This document shows positions 43,522 to 52,406 of a stretch of DNA of 52,933 bases, one piece after another. The stretch covers positions 1-52,933 of the forward strand of contig CAXIAD010000009.1 in NCBI GenBank assembly GCA_964021645.1, in the 5' to 3' direction. How positions within the stretch are numbered: the first letter of the stretch is position 1; each line of letters starts with the position of its first letter. The notes beneath the pieces are model-generated. The model was given only the letters and a program-made list of their open reading frames with translations. It made no database searches and was not told the DNA's origin. The stretch comes from CANLDA01 sp964021645. Lineage in GTDB: Bacteria > Pseudomonadota > Alphaproteobacteria > Rhodobacterales > Rhodobacteraceae. A program made the position numbers and the translations under genes.

Positions 43522-44730
43522 ATGCATCTGGATAAAATCGAAACCTTTGTTGTTGCCAATCCCCCCCCACGTCACGGCGGGCGCTATTTCATCTTTGTGC
43601 GTCTCACGACCGCCTGCGGCATCACGGGAGTTGGCGAGATTTACAACGCCACCTTCGGCCCGGACCTATGCGCCGCCATGGCCGTGGATGCCTTTGAGCG
43701 CCACTTTCTAGGCTCCGACCCCCACCACATCGAGATGCTTTGGCGCAAAACATATGGCGCGGGTTTCACCATGCGCCCAGACGTGACCGTGATGGGTGTC
43801 CTTAGTGGCCTTGAAATGGCCTGCTGGGACATCATCGGCAAAGCCGCCGATCAACCCGTCTATCAACTGCTCGGCGGTAAGGTTCACGAACGCCTGCGCA
43901 GCTATACCTACCTCTACCCCCCTTCAGGTGACGTCTACCCAGACCCGGACGCCCCCAATGTCTACAACGATCCAGACATCGCCGCAGAGGTTGCCGTGCA
44001 GGCCGTTGAACAAGGCTTCACCGCCGTCAAATTTGACCCCGCCGGCCCCTACACCATCTATGACGGCCACCAGCCCCTCCTGTCAGATCTTGATCGTAGC
44101 GAAGCATTTTGCAAACGCATCCGCGAGGCCGTGGGTGACAAAGCAGACCTGCTATTTGGCACCCATGGGCAGTTCACCGTATCGGGTGCCAAACGCATGG
44201 CGCGCCGCCTAGAGGCCTATGATCCCCTCTGGTTCGAAGAGCCTATTCCACCTGAAAACCCCGCCGACATGGCCGAGGTGGCCCGCTTCACCTCCATCCC
44301 GATCGCAACAGGTGAACGGCTTTGCACCAAACACGAATTCGCCCGCGTGCTTGAGGCAGGTGCCGCCTCAATCCTGCAAATGGATCTTGGTCGTGTTGGT
44401 GGCTTGCTTGAGGCGAAAAAGATCGCCTCAATGGCTGAAACACGCAACGCCCAGATCGCGCCCCACCTGTATTGTGGCCCCGTTGTGGCCGCTGCCAATA
44501 TCCAGATCGGCACCTGTAGCCCGAACTTTCTGATCCTAGAATCAATAGGCCGCTTTGATGGCCCCTATATCGACTTCCTGAAAACCGGCCTGACTTGGGA
44601 AGATGGCTATGTCATCCCGCCAACCGCACCCGGCCTAGGCGTTGAGCTGGATGACGCAGTTGTCGCCGCCAACCCCTACACCGGAACCGAATTGCACCTC
44701 ACCCTCGACAGCAATCCGGTCACTCCCTGA
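43522..44730 (+). CDS. Enolase-superfamily (mandelate racemase/muconate lactonizing-type) sugar-acid dehydratase-like protein
   Basis: The 402-residue protein has an N-terminal capping domain (about 1-120) and a C-terminal TIM barrel. Visible active-site features are a lysine in AVKFD (K170), the GTHGQF segment with H215, WFEEPIPPEN with E239/E240, ATGERL with E265, and a late histidine in IAPHLYCG (H315). These fit the acid-sugar dehydratase branch. The position where family members usually carry an acidic first metal ligand reads GTH, so metal binding may differ. Codon third positions are unusually rich in C compared with the flagellar genes. It lies between a GMC oxidoreductase and an aldehyde dehydrogenase. 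Substrate not assigned. Confidence 0.82.
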   Translation: MHLDKIETFVVANPPPRHGGRYFIFVRLTTACGITGVGEIYNATFGPDLCAAMAVDAFERHFLGSDPHHIEMLWRKTYGAGFTMRPDVTVMGVLSGLEMACWDIIGKAADQPVYQLLGGKVHERLRSYTYLYPPSGDVYPDPDAPNVYNDPDIAAEVAVQAVEQGFTAVKFDPAGPYTIYDGHQPLLSDLDRSEAFCKRIREAVGDKADLLFGTHGQFTVSGAKRMARRLEAYDPLWFEEPIPPENPADMAEVARFTSIPIATGERLCTKHEFARVLEAGAASILQMDLGRVGGLLEAKKIASMAETRNAQIAPHLYCGPVVAAANIQIGTCSPNFLILESIGRFDGPYIDFLKTGLTWEDGYVIPPTAPGLGVELDDAVVAANPYTGTELHLTLDSNPVTP

Positions 44731-44758
44731 CCTCCCTTTTTTGGAAAAGACCCCGACC

Positions 44759-46219
44759 ATGACACATCTTTCCTCTTTCTACATCGACGGCGCATGGGTT
44801 GCCCCCATCGCCTCGACCCCCTTCCCGGTGATGAACCCCGCAACCAATACCCAAATTGGCGAGGTCCAACTCGGCTCCCCAGCGGATGTCGACAAGGCGG
44901 TCGCGGCAGCCTCCCGTGCCTTCAAAACCTTCTCCAAAACCTCCAAGGCAGAGCGGCTCGCACTGCTCAAACGCCTGCATGCTGTGTTTGCCGCGCGAGT
45001 AGAGGAAATGGCGCAGGCCATTACCGCCGAAATGGGCGCGCCCATCACCATGTCACGGGATGCACAGGCCGATTGCGGGCTTGGCCATATCCAATGTTTC
45101 ATCGACGCCCTTATTGAATTGCCCGAACAGGAAACCCTGCCTAATGGCGATACCCTAATGCGTGATCCCATTGGGGTCTGCGGGTTGATCACCCCGTGGA
45201 ACTGGCCCATCAATCAGATTACCCAAAAGGTTGTCCCCGCCCTCGCCACCGGGGCGACCTGTGTTCTAAAACCATCTGAATACACCCCTCTTTCCGCAGC
45301 CCTATTTGCGGAATTCGTACACGAGGCAGGCTATCCTGCTGGCGTATTCAATCTGGTATTTGGCGATGGGCCAAATGTCGGCTCCGCACTTTCCAACCAT
45401 CCCGATATCGCAATGATGTCATTCACTGGCTCAACCCGCGCAGGGGTATTGGTCTCAAAAGACGCGGCTGACACCGTCAAACGGGTCACCCTAGAGCTGG
45501 GTGGCAAATCCCCTAATCTGGTGTTTGCCGACTGTGACCTTGAAACCCGCGTTGCGGCCTCTGTAGCCGAGTGTTTTTACAACACGGGCCAATCCTGCAA
45601 TGCCCCCACACGCCTGTTGGTAGAGCGATCCTGCTATGATCAGGCGCTGGACATTGCCGCCAATGCCGCCGCCGCCCAAACCGTCGGTGATCCCAGCCAA
45701 GAGGGCGATCACATCGGCCCGCTTTTTGATCAGCTGCAATATGACCGGGTCCAAGCGATGATCCAGATCGGTATCGACGAGGGCGCGCGCGTTCTCTCAG
45801 GTGGCTTGGGTCGCCCGGAAGGCATCAATCAAGGATGGTTCGTCAGACCAACCATATTCGCGGATGTCACCAATGAAATGCGCATCGCCCGCGAAGAGAT
45901 TTTTGGCCCCGTCCTCGTTATCATTCCCTTTGATACCGAAGAGGAAGCAATTGAGGTCGCCAACGATTCAGATTTTGGATTGGCGGCATATGTTCAAACA
46001 GGAAGTGCCTCGCGTGCTGTTCGCATCACCTCACAACTGCGGGCAGGAGCCGTTGCGATAAACGGGCACGGCACCGACTACGGCTCGCCTTTTGGCGGGT
46101 ATAAGCAATCTGGAAACGGACGTGAGGGCGGTGTTTTCGGATTGGAGGACTATCTGGAATTGAAGGTGTCGCCGTCAATTTCAAATCTGGCTGATATGGG
46201 CTGTTTCACGTCTGATTGA
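44759..46219 (+). CDS. NAD(P)-dependent aldehyde dehydrogenase
   Basis: The 486-residue enzyme oxidises an aldehyde to a carboxylic acid. The catalytic cysteine is C280 in NTGQSCNAPTRL, the general base is E246 in LELGGKSP, and PWNWP (about 146-150) supplies the oxyanion asparagine. FTGSTRAG and EEIFGPVLVIIPF also match. The ATG at 44759 follows GGAAAAGA; a longer in-frame reading would start inside the preceding gene. It ends the catabolic run and is followed by an intergenic repeat. Substrate unknown; the product of the GMC enzyme is the natural guess. Confidence 0.9.
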   Translation: MTHLSSFYIDGAWVAPIASTPFPVMNPATNTQIGEVQLGSPADVDKAVAAASRAFKTFSKTSKAERLALLKRLHAVFAARVEEMAQAITAEMGAPITMSRDAQADCGLGHIQCFIDALIELPEQETLPNGDTLMRDPIGVCGLITPWNWPINQITQKVVPALATGATCVLKPSEYTPLSAALFAEFVHEAGYPAGVFNLVFGDGPNVGSALSNHPDIAMMSFTGSTRAGVLVSKDAADTVKRVTLELGGKSPNLVFADCDLETRVAASVAECFYNTGQSCNAPTRLLVERSCYDQALDIAANAAAAQTVGDPSQEGDHIGPLFDQLQYDRVQAMIQIGIDEGARVLSGGLGRPEGINQGWFVRPTIFADVTNEMRIAREEIFGPVLVIIPFDTEEEAIEVANDSDFGLAAYVQTGSASRAVRITSQLRAGAVAINGHGTDYGSPFGGYKQSGNGREGGVFGLEDYLELKVSPSISNLADMGCFTSD

Positions 46220-46232
46220 TGTCAGTAGTTTA

Positions 46233-46313
46233 GGGGCTCTGCCCCCACCACCTCATTGCACGCAATGAGGTGGTTCCCCCGGGATATTTTTGCCCAAGAG
46301 AATATAGGGAGCC
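46233..46313. repeat. Rhodobacterales-type intergenic repeat with hairpins
   Basis: GGGGCTCTGCCCC is followed by a perfect 13-bp stem (ACCACCTCATTGC, 46247-46259, and GCAATGAGGTGGT, 46262-46274, loop of two bases), then CCCCCGGGATATTTTTGCCC and AAGAGAA. The GGGGCTCTGCCCC...CCCGGGATATTTTTG pattern is, to my knowledge, widespread downstream of genes in Rhodobacteraceae, where it behaves as a terminator-like repeat. It closes the aldehyde dehydrogenase run. Confidence 0.55.
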
Positions 46314-46588
46314 GGATTGCGTGCATTTTACTAAAATTTTCAAGGGATTTTTGCGGGAAGAAATAGGTGTGATTAACCATGATTCTCTGAAAAATGGCAC
46401 GAAATATACGTTTCAGCGGGTGAAATTGTCATTTCGCCACTTTCGTCAAAAGTGAATGCACCGTGCGTAGGGTCGCCTAGGGCTGCCCTATACAAGATGG
46501 GGTAGGTGCGCGTTGCGCAAATTGGGATTTATACGTCCCAAATTGGCATAAAGCTCTGGATTAATGTAGCGCGCGCACCTTGCGAGGC
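46314..46588. other. Intergenic region downstream of hemY with stem-loops, no gene seen
   Basis: No coding capacity is convincing. The notable part is an outer stem AGGTGCGCG (46504-46512) with CGCGCACCT (46572-46580) enclosing an inner TTGGGA/TCCCAA hairpin (46522-46541). Upstream there is TAGGGC-T-GCCCTA. On the minus strand this would be the 3' end of the hemY transcript. Confidence 0.45.
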
Positions 46589-48040
46589 CTACTTTGGTGG
46601 TTCCAAGGTATCATCGACAATATCTGCATCCGCGATGAGATAATCGTCTTCTGCCGGTTCCTCCGACGTGCCCACGATAAGTGGTAGCATCGCAGCGCCC
46701 GACATATTTATCATTTCATTTTCGGAGGTTGTCTTCCAGCTAAGCGTATCAAAACTTTGACAGTTTTCACATACAGGTGCCCAATTTACATGGATGTTGT
46801 TGCAGTTTTCGCAGACCCATTGTGGGCCACGCGACGCCGTCAAAGCGCGTGCTAGCCACCCTTTGACAACCGCATCATCCGCCCCCTCAGCACGCTCTAT
46901 TGCGGCCATAATTGTAAGGCTACGCGCAAGTGGGCTTGTCTCGTGTAGCTTATCCAAGGCTTTGCGCGCAGCTGGGAAATCTTCTGCAGCAATGTTCAGT
47001 TCCGCCATCACCATTTTGGTCTCGGGATGGTCCTTGGTGGTTTTTGTCAGCATCTCAAAACGCCTAATTCGATCAGTTGGCGTTTCATCCTTAGCGATTT
47101 TAGCAAATGCTGCGGCCAGGTCGGGATGGGGTTGTGCCTCCCATGCCTTTTTCAGCACACGCGTCGCGTTGCGTGGTTTACCGCGTGCTAGATAGCTTTG
47201 CGCCGCGAGTACTGCCGCGGGTACAAGATCAGGCGACAAGCGGTTCGCCTCAATCGCAGCCTCCTGTACGTCAATACCCAGCGTTTCATCCAACAGTTCC
47301 TGCGCCTCAGATAATGCCAAAACAGCATCACGCCGTTTGTGGACATCACGAGGGAGCGTACCATTTTTCAGTTTGGCACTTAGTGTTTTTCGCGCGCCAG
47401 TCCAGTCACGGGACGTTGCCTGCAATTTCAGCAGAACATCCTGGGTTTCTTCATGTTTTGGCTTTAGCGCGAAGGCCGTTTGAGCCAATTTCAAAGCTGT
47501 TTCGGTTTCCCCATTTGCAAGCTTTTGCTTCATCAATCCGCGTACCCCAACAAACCGTGTCGTTTCGTTGGTCAATAGCTGCTTGTAAACCTCTTGGGCG
47601 CGCTTGCTATCCCCTGACATCTCGGCTGCCTGAGCTGTGATCAGATTAGTCAAATCAGGGCGTTGCAGGAATTTTTCAGCCTTACGCGCCTTGTCCATCG
47701 CGACCCGACCCTCACCAGAAGCAAGCGCCATCAACCCTTCGCTCAAGGCTTGAAATCCTTTGCGTTCGCGGTTGCGGTCAAAATACCGGCTAAGGGCAGT
47801 TTCATCACCATTCAAGAAACGCAGCAACGCCATGACCAGCGAAACAAGCTTCAAAAACACCCAAACAGCGACAACCAAAGCCACTAGCCCCATAACCGAA
47901 ATCAACGGGCTAAGCGTGTATTCAATGCCGGCAAAGGTAATCATCACCCCGCCGTCGCTTTCCATCAAATAGCCCGCAAATAGGGTTAATCCTGCAATTG
48001 CAGAGACAAAGATCAGAATTTTAATGAGAGACCAGAGCAT
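46589..48040 (-). CDS. hemY: HemY-like inner-membrane TPR protein with a C-terminal zinc ribbon
   Basis: Proteobacterial HemY proteins are inner-membrane TPR proteins found with heme genes; their exact role is not settled and they are unrelated to Bacillus HemY. The 483-residue protein has two N-terminal membrane helices (about 6-26 and 44-72) and then TPR-type helix pairs (about 100-400). A tail carries CENCNNIHVNWAPVCENCQSFD, two CxxC pairs resembling the rubredoxin-like ribbon of LapB. The gene follows the mitofilin-like gene by 10 bases and belongs to the hemD cluster. Confidence 0.85.
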   Translation of the reverse strand: MLWSLIKILIFVSAIAGLTLFAGYLMESDGGVMITFAGIEYTLSPLISVMGLVALVVAVWVFLKLVSLVMALLRFLNGDETALSRYFDRNRERKGFQALSEGLMALASGEGRVAMDKARKAEKFLQRPDLTNLITAQAAEMSGDSKRAQEVYKQLLTNETTRFVGVRGLMKQKLANGETETALKLAQTAFALKPKHEETQDVLLKLQATSRDWTGARKTLSAKLKNGTLPRDVHKRRDAVLALSEAQELLDETLGIDVQEAAIEANRLSPDLVPAAVLAAQSYLARGKPRNATRVLKKAWEAQPHPDLAAAFAKIAKDETPTDRIRRFEMLTKTTKDHPETKMVMAELNIAAEDFPAARKALDKLHETSPLARSLTIMAAIERAEGADDAVVKGWLARALTASRGPQWVCENCNNIHVNWAPVCENCQSFDTLSWKTTSENEMINMSGAAMLPLIVGTSEEPAEDDYLIADADIVDDTLEPPK

Positions 48041-48050
48041 TAATTGACCT

Positions 48051-49232
48051 TTATTGAGTGTTGAGAGTTTGCATCAAGGCATCAGCCGCAGAGACCGCCG
48101 AACGACGCGCTTGCGCCGCAGCGATCCAGTCGGCCATGACCGCCTGAACATCTTCTGGCAGGGCATCAATCTCGGCCAAAGTGTCAGTTAAACGGCCCGC
48201 CCGCAAAGCTGATTCAGCCCGCGACAGAACGGCATCCGCAGTCGTGCCACTTTGGGGTGTGACAGATCGTGCGCCCAGTTGAGTTTTCAGAAAATTGGTG
48301 ATGCTATTTCCACTTTCAGCGACCTCCCCCTTACGTGCAAGAGCAAGGGCAGCGCGCGCAACTTCGGGAAAACTGTCTTGTAGGGAAAGCATGGGTGTCA
48401 CGCCAGAATCCGCGCGGGCATCTAGGGGACCGGGGGCTTCGACACCTGTCGAACGCGTCATATCAAGCAGCGCACTGCGGTAGGGCGCGCCTGAATCCAT
48501 CGCGGACAAAACACGTGTCATTGCCGCACGCGCCAACGCCTGATTAGCTGTTAACTGGGCATTTTGTTCCATAGAAACAGCTTCTTGACGTTGTGCCGTT
48601 ACTTCGGCCTTCAGCGCCTCCAACTCGCGTTCATAGGCAGCGATCGCTTCTGGCGATGCTCCCTCAGACATGGGGCGTCTTTCCATGGTCGTGATGCGCG
48701 CATCAAAGTCGCTCACCGTGGCATCCAAAGTTTCGTTGCGTGCACTCAGCGCACTCAGGCTTTGGGAAAGTTTGGCTAATTCATCTTGTGTCGTGCTATC
48801 TGCTGACGTCGCGGTCAGGGTGGAGCGCAGCGATTTAAGCTCGCTAGATTGCATCTTCAACGTGGCCTCAATTGCATCGAGCGCGTCGTTTTGCTGTGTG
48901 CCGATTGGACCAATATATTGTGACAGCCCAAATCCCAAACCAGCAGCGACAACGCCTCCCACGAACACACCGAAAAAGCCGTTTCGTGTATGCGTTTCTG
49001 CAACTTCAGGCGAAGGAGCCTCTGTTATATCCTCAGCAGGCTCTTCTGGTGCAGCCTCATCTGGGATTTCATCTGCGTCAGGATCAGTGGTGCCATCAGG
49101 CAAGTCAACATCAGAGGGTGTTTCTTCAACAAATTCGGCATCGACAATTTCTGACTGCGCATCACTTGCCGGCGTCACCTCATCAATTGATGTTGTGATT
49201 TCAGCCGTTTTTGTTTTGTCCGCCTTAGCCAC
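48051..49232 (-). CDS. Mitofilin-like (COG4223) membrane protein
   Basis: The 393-residue protein starts with GTG at 49232 (AGGAAGG about 8 bases upstream) after an in-frame upstream extension. It has an acidic N-terminal part (about 20-100), one membrane helix (GVFVGGVVAAGLGFGLSQYIGP, about 105-126), a long coiled coil (about 135-250) and a C-terminal helical domain. This is the layout of alphaproteobacterial mitofilin homologues, proposed ancestors of mitochondrial Mic60 that shape inner membranes. It lies between hemD and hemY in the typical order. Confidence 0.8.
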   Translation of the reverse strand: MAKADKTKTAEITTSIDEVTPASDAQSEIVDAEFVEETPSDVDLPDGTTDPDADEIPDEAAPEEPAEDITEAPSPEVAETHTRNGFFGVFVGGVVAAGLGFGLSQYIGPIGTQQNDALDAIEATLKMQSSELKSLRSTLTATSADSTTQDELAKLSQSLSALSARNETLDATVSDFDARITTMERRPMSEGASPEAIAAYERELEALKAEVTAQRQEAVSMEQNAQLTANQALARAAMTRVLSAMDSGAPYRSALLDMTRSTGVEAPGPLDARADSGVTPMLSLQDSFPEVARAALALARKGEVAESGNSITNFLKTQLGARSVTPQSGTTADAVLSRAESALRAGRLTDTLAEIDALPEDVQAVMADWIAAAQARRSAVSAADALMQTLNTQ

Positions 49233-49282
49233 TGATAGCCTTCCTTTCGTGCTCAAAAAACTGCGCCAACAATCAAACAAAC

Positions 49283-50020
49283 CTAGGCTTGCTTGGCGTC
49301 ACCCGCAATGCGGCAATATACATCTTTAGCCAAATTTATTGCCTCCAACATCCCATCACCTGTGGGTCGATTAGATACAATACACGCAACTTGTAAGAGG
49401 TTTTGCAGCTCCACCTCGACCTGCTCGCTCATGCAAGCGGTAATCAATGGGGCCTCAAAGGGTGCCTGCAAAACAAACTGCCGCGCCGTTCTAGGGGAAT
49501 AAAGGGGAACAATTACAGGTTTTTCCCGTGATAAACGCTGCTTTGCCTCTGATGTAAGGTCATGGGTAAGTTGTCGGTAGGTGATTAATTCACGCGCGTA
49601 AATCCCGGCATTGCTTAGCCGCGGTGCCAGATCGCCCAGACTATGATCGCCCCGCAAATGAATCAGCCGTTGCCCCTGCCCCTCAGCAACAATCCGCCGG
49701 AACAAGGTCTCCACATCGCCATCCACCGATTTGGCAAGCCATCCTTTGTCACGCGCAGCACGAGCGGTCGAATCCCCGACACACCACGCCGTCTTCTTAT
49801 GCCCACCCACACTGTTTGCTGCGTTCGCAGAGGTGAATATCACCCCATCAACATCAGAAACATCCACCGTAACATCGTTGATTGCTGTCGAAATAAGAGG
49901 TGAAATGCATATGCGCCCAAACAACCCGGTTTGCGTCAGGCGGTCTGCAAGCAAGGATGATGCCCGCGGCGGGCGGGTTAGGATCACATCCGGTCTATTC
50001 GAATCCATCTGCAGAACCAT
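49283..50020 (-). CDS. hemD: Uroporphyrinogen-III synthase
   Basis: HemD closes the linear tetrapyrrole to uroporphyrinogen III. The 245-residue protein matches by DVILTRPPRASSLLADRLTQTG, FTSANAANSV and the late LYSPRTARQFVLQAP segment; HemD is poorly conserved, so position beside hemY supports the call. The ATG at 50020 is used, with an alternative at 50008. Only about 52 bases separate it from the divergent tsaD gene. Confidence 0.85.
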   Translation of the reverse strand: MVLQMDSNRPDVILTRPPRASSLLADRLTQTGLFGRICISPLISTAINDVTVDVSDVDGVIFTSANAANSVGGHKKTAWCVGDSTARAARDKGWLAKSVDGDVETLFRRIVAEGQGQRLIHLRGDHSLGDLAPRLSNAGIYARELITYRQLTHDLTSEAKQRLSREKPVIVPLYSPRTARQFVLQAPFEAPLITACMSEQVEVELQNLLQVACIVSNRPTGDGMLEAINLAKDVYCRIAGDAKQA

Positions 50021-50072
50021 TGTTTGAATTGCCTTAGGGTGCTACCTGCCTGATAGGTCTGACACAGCGGCA

Positions 50073-51176
50073 ATGGAAATGGAAGAAACCACAACTATTC
50101 TTGGGCTCGAAAGTAGCTGCGATGATACCGCAGCGGCGGTTGTTCGTCAGTGTAATGGCGATGCCCCTACAATTCTGTCTTCGATTGTTCAGGGGCAAAA
50201 TGATCTGCATGCTGCATTTGGCGGCGTTGTTCCTGAAATTGCCGCACGGGCACATGTTGAAAAACTTGATATCTGCGTAAAGCAGGCGCTTGTGGCCGCA
50301 AATCTATCCCTCCAAGATATCGACGCAATCGCGGTTACCTCTGGCCCGGGCCTGATCGGTGGGGTGCTGTCTGGTGTTATGTGCGCCAAGGGGCTTTCTG
50401 CTGGGCTTGGCATTCCGTTGATTGGCATTAATCACCTCGCAGGCCACGCATTGACGCCCAGGTTGACGGATCAGGTGGCCTATCCATACCTAATGTTGCT
50501 GGTCTCTGGCGGTCATTGCCAATTTTTGATCGTGCGTGGGCCGGATGAATTCTCACGCCTAGGCGGCACCATCGACGATGCCCCAGGCGAAGCTTTTGAC
50601 AAAACAGCGCGCCTTCTTGGATTACCTCAGCCCGGCGGGCCAAATGTTCAGGCCAAAGCCATTGACGGCGATCCAAAACGGTTTGCGTTTCCGCGCCCAT
50701 TGCTGGATCGGCCGGGATGTGATTTCTCATTTTCGGGCCTGAAAACGGCGTTGCTGCGCGCCCGCAACACCCTCATCGCAGAGAAAAACGGGCTGACCGA
50801 ACAAGATCAGGCCGATCTATGCGCAGGGTTCCAAGCAGCGGTTGCCGATGTCATTGCCAAGAAAACTGCGCGTGCGCTTGCGATTTATCTGGCGGAAGAA
50901 CCCAACGTGCCACTTTTGGCCGTTGCTGGGGGTGTCGCGGCAAATACTGAAATTCGCGCCCGCCTTCGTGCCGAATGCGAAAAATCAGGCACACAATTCA
51001 ATGCACCTCCCTTAGCGTTATGTACCGACAACGCCGCCATGATCGCCTATGTTGGGCTTGAGCGTTTCAAGCTTGGGAAAACCGACGACATGACTCTTTC
51101 GGCACGTCCACGTTGGCCTCTTGATCAATTGGCCCCGGCATTGTTGGGAAGTGGTAAAAAAGGAGCTAAAGCATGA
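50073..51176 (+). CDS. tsaD: tRNA threonylcarbamoyladenosine transferase TsaD
   Basis: TsaD installs the t6A modification at A37 of ANN-decoding tRNAs together with TsaB and TsaE. The 367-residue protein has ILGLESSCDDTAAAVV at the start, VPEIAARAHVEKL, the metal-binding HLAGH (H121, H125) and GGVAANTEIRARL. A second ATG two codons later is also possible. Its stop overlaps the gpsA start. Confidence 0.95.
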   Translation: MEMEETTTILGLESSCDDTAAAVVRQCNGDAPTILSSIVQGQNDLHAAFGGVVPEIAARAHVEKLDICVKQALVAANLSLQDIDAIAVTSGPGLIGGVLSGVMCAKGLSAGLGIPLIGINHLAGHALTPRLTDQVAYPYLMLLVSGGHCQFLIVRGPDEFSRLGGTIDDAPGEAFDKTARLLGLPQPGGPNVQAKAIDGDPKRFAFPRPLLDRPGCDFSFSGLKTALLRARNTLIAEKNGLTEQDQADLCAGFQAAVADVIAKKTARALAIYLAEEPNVPLLAVAGGVAANTEIRARLRAECEKSGTQFNAPPLALCTDNAAMIAYVGLERFKLGKTDDMTLSARPRWPLDQLAPALLGSGKKGAKA

Positions 51177-52132
51177 GCATCAGTGTTTTTGGCGCAGGCG
51201 CATTCGGCACAGCGTTGGCAATCTCGCTTTCCAACTCCGGCTCTCCAGTAACACTTTGGGCAAGAAATGCAGATACCGCCCGAGATATAGACAATCACAG
51301 AGAAAACCGCGCACGCTTGCCGGGGCACCAACTGCCCGCTTCACTAAAGATAACATCGGATTGCTCCAGCGCATTAAGCGACATCGTGTTGCTAAGTGTT
51401 CCCATGCAAAAACTGCGGGATCTTTTGACAACGTATCCCCAGTTGAATGGACGAACCCTTGTGGCCTGCTGCAAGGGAATAGAGTTAACCACCAGCCTTG
51501 GCCCCGTGGCCCTGATCAACGAACTGGCCCCAGATTCAACCGCAGCGATCCTAACCGGACCTAGCTTCGCAACTGATATTGCCAAAGGATTGCCAACAGC
51601 ACTAACCTTGGCCTGTGCAGATGACGAGATCTGCAAGACACTGCAAACACATCTGATTACCCCTAACCTGCGCATCTATCGGACCAGCGACACAATCGGC
51701 GCGGAAATCGGGGGCGCGTTGAAAAACGTCATCGCCATTGCGTGCGGTGCTGCAATTGGTGCTGGCCTAGGAGATAGTGCACGCGCTGCTGTAATGACGC
51801 GCGGCTATGCAGAGATGACACGCATGGCCCATGCTCTTGGCGCGCGCACCGAGACATTGTCGGGCCTATCTGGTTTTGGCGATTTGGCTTTGACCTGCAC
51901 GTCTGAATCTTCGCGAAATTACAGGTTTGGTCTGTCTATCGGGGCTAGGGGCGACTTTGACACCTCCACAACAGTCGAAGGCGCACCCACTGCGCGTGCA
52001 ACCTTATTACGCGCCCAAAATCTGGATATTGAAATGCCCATTACAGAGGCAGTTGTCGCCCTTATTGATCAGAAACTTGATGTACTGGAAGCTATGGAAT
52101 TGCTTCTGTCACGCCCCCCCAGAGAGGAATAA
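51173..52132 (+). CDS. gpsA: Glycerol-3-phosphate dehydrogenase (NAD(P)+)
   Basis: GpsA makes sn-glycerol 3-phosphate for phospholipid synthesis. The 319-residue protein has the dinucleotide motif ISVFGAGAFGTALAI at the start, KGIE, the GPSFATDIAKG loop, and the catalytic lysine in GALKNVIAIACGAA. It overlaps tsaD by four bases (ATGA). The EVE and YciI genes follow. Confidence 0.95.
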   Translation: MSISVFGAGAFGTALAISLSNSGSPVTLWARNADTARDIDNHRENRARLPGHQLPASLKITSDCSSALSDIVLLSVPMQKLRDLLTTYPQLNGRTLVACCKGIELTTSLGPVALINELAPDSTAAILTGPSFATDIAKGLPTALTLACADDEICKTLQTHLITPNLRIYRTSDTIGAEIGGALKNVIAIACGAAIGAGLGDSARAAVMTRGYAEMTRMAHALGARTETLSGLSGFGDLALTCTSESSRNYRFGLSIGARGDFDTSTTVEGAPTARATLLRAQNLDIEMPITEAVVALIDQKLDVLEAMELLLSRPPREE

Positions 52133-52133
52133 A

Positions 52134-52406
52134 ATGCGTATTGCCCTTATTGCCAAAGACAAATCCGGCGCACTCGACATTCGGAAAGCAAACCGCGACA
52201 AACATGTTGCTTACCTCAAATCAACCGACGCCGTCGAAATGGCCGGCCCGTTTTTGGACGAAAACGGAGATATGTGCGGTTCTTTGATTATCCTAGAGCT
52301 GCCAGATATCGCCGCCGCACAGGACTGGGCAAATGGCGATCCCTACGCCAATGCTGGGTTATTTGCCTCTGTCGAATTGATCCCATGGAACAAGGTGATC
52401 GGCTGA
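52134..52406 (+). CDS. YciI-like ferredoxin-fold protein
   Basis: The 90-residue protein has the YciI plan: a first strand MRIALIAKDK, HVAYLK, a middle GSLIILELPDIAAAQDW block, then DPYANAGLFASVELIPW. The conserved His-Asp pair region (DKHVAYL, GPFLDENGD) is visible. YciI proteins are small ferredoxin-like folds of unclear function. The ATG at 52134 is chosen with AGAGAGGAATAAA before it; a longer reading would lie in gpsA. The stop overlaps the next start. Confidence 0.87.
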   Translation: MRIALIAKDKSGALDIRKANRDKHVAYLKSTDAVEMAGPFLDENGDMCGSLIILELPDIAAAQDWANGDPYANAGLFASVELIPWNKVIG

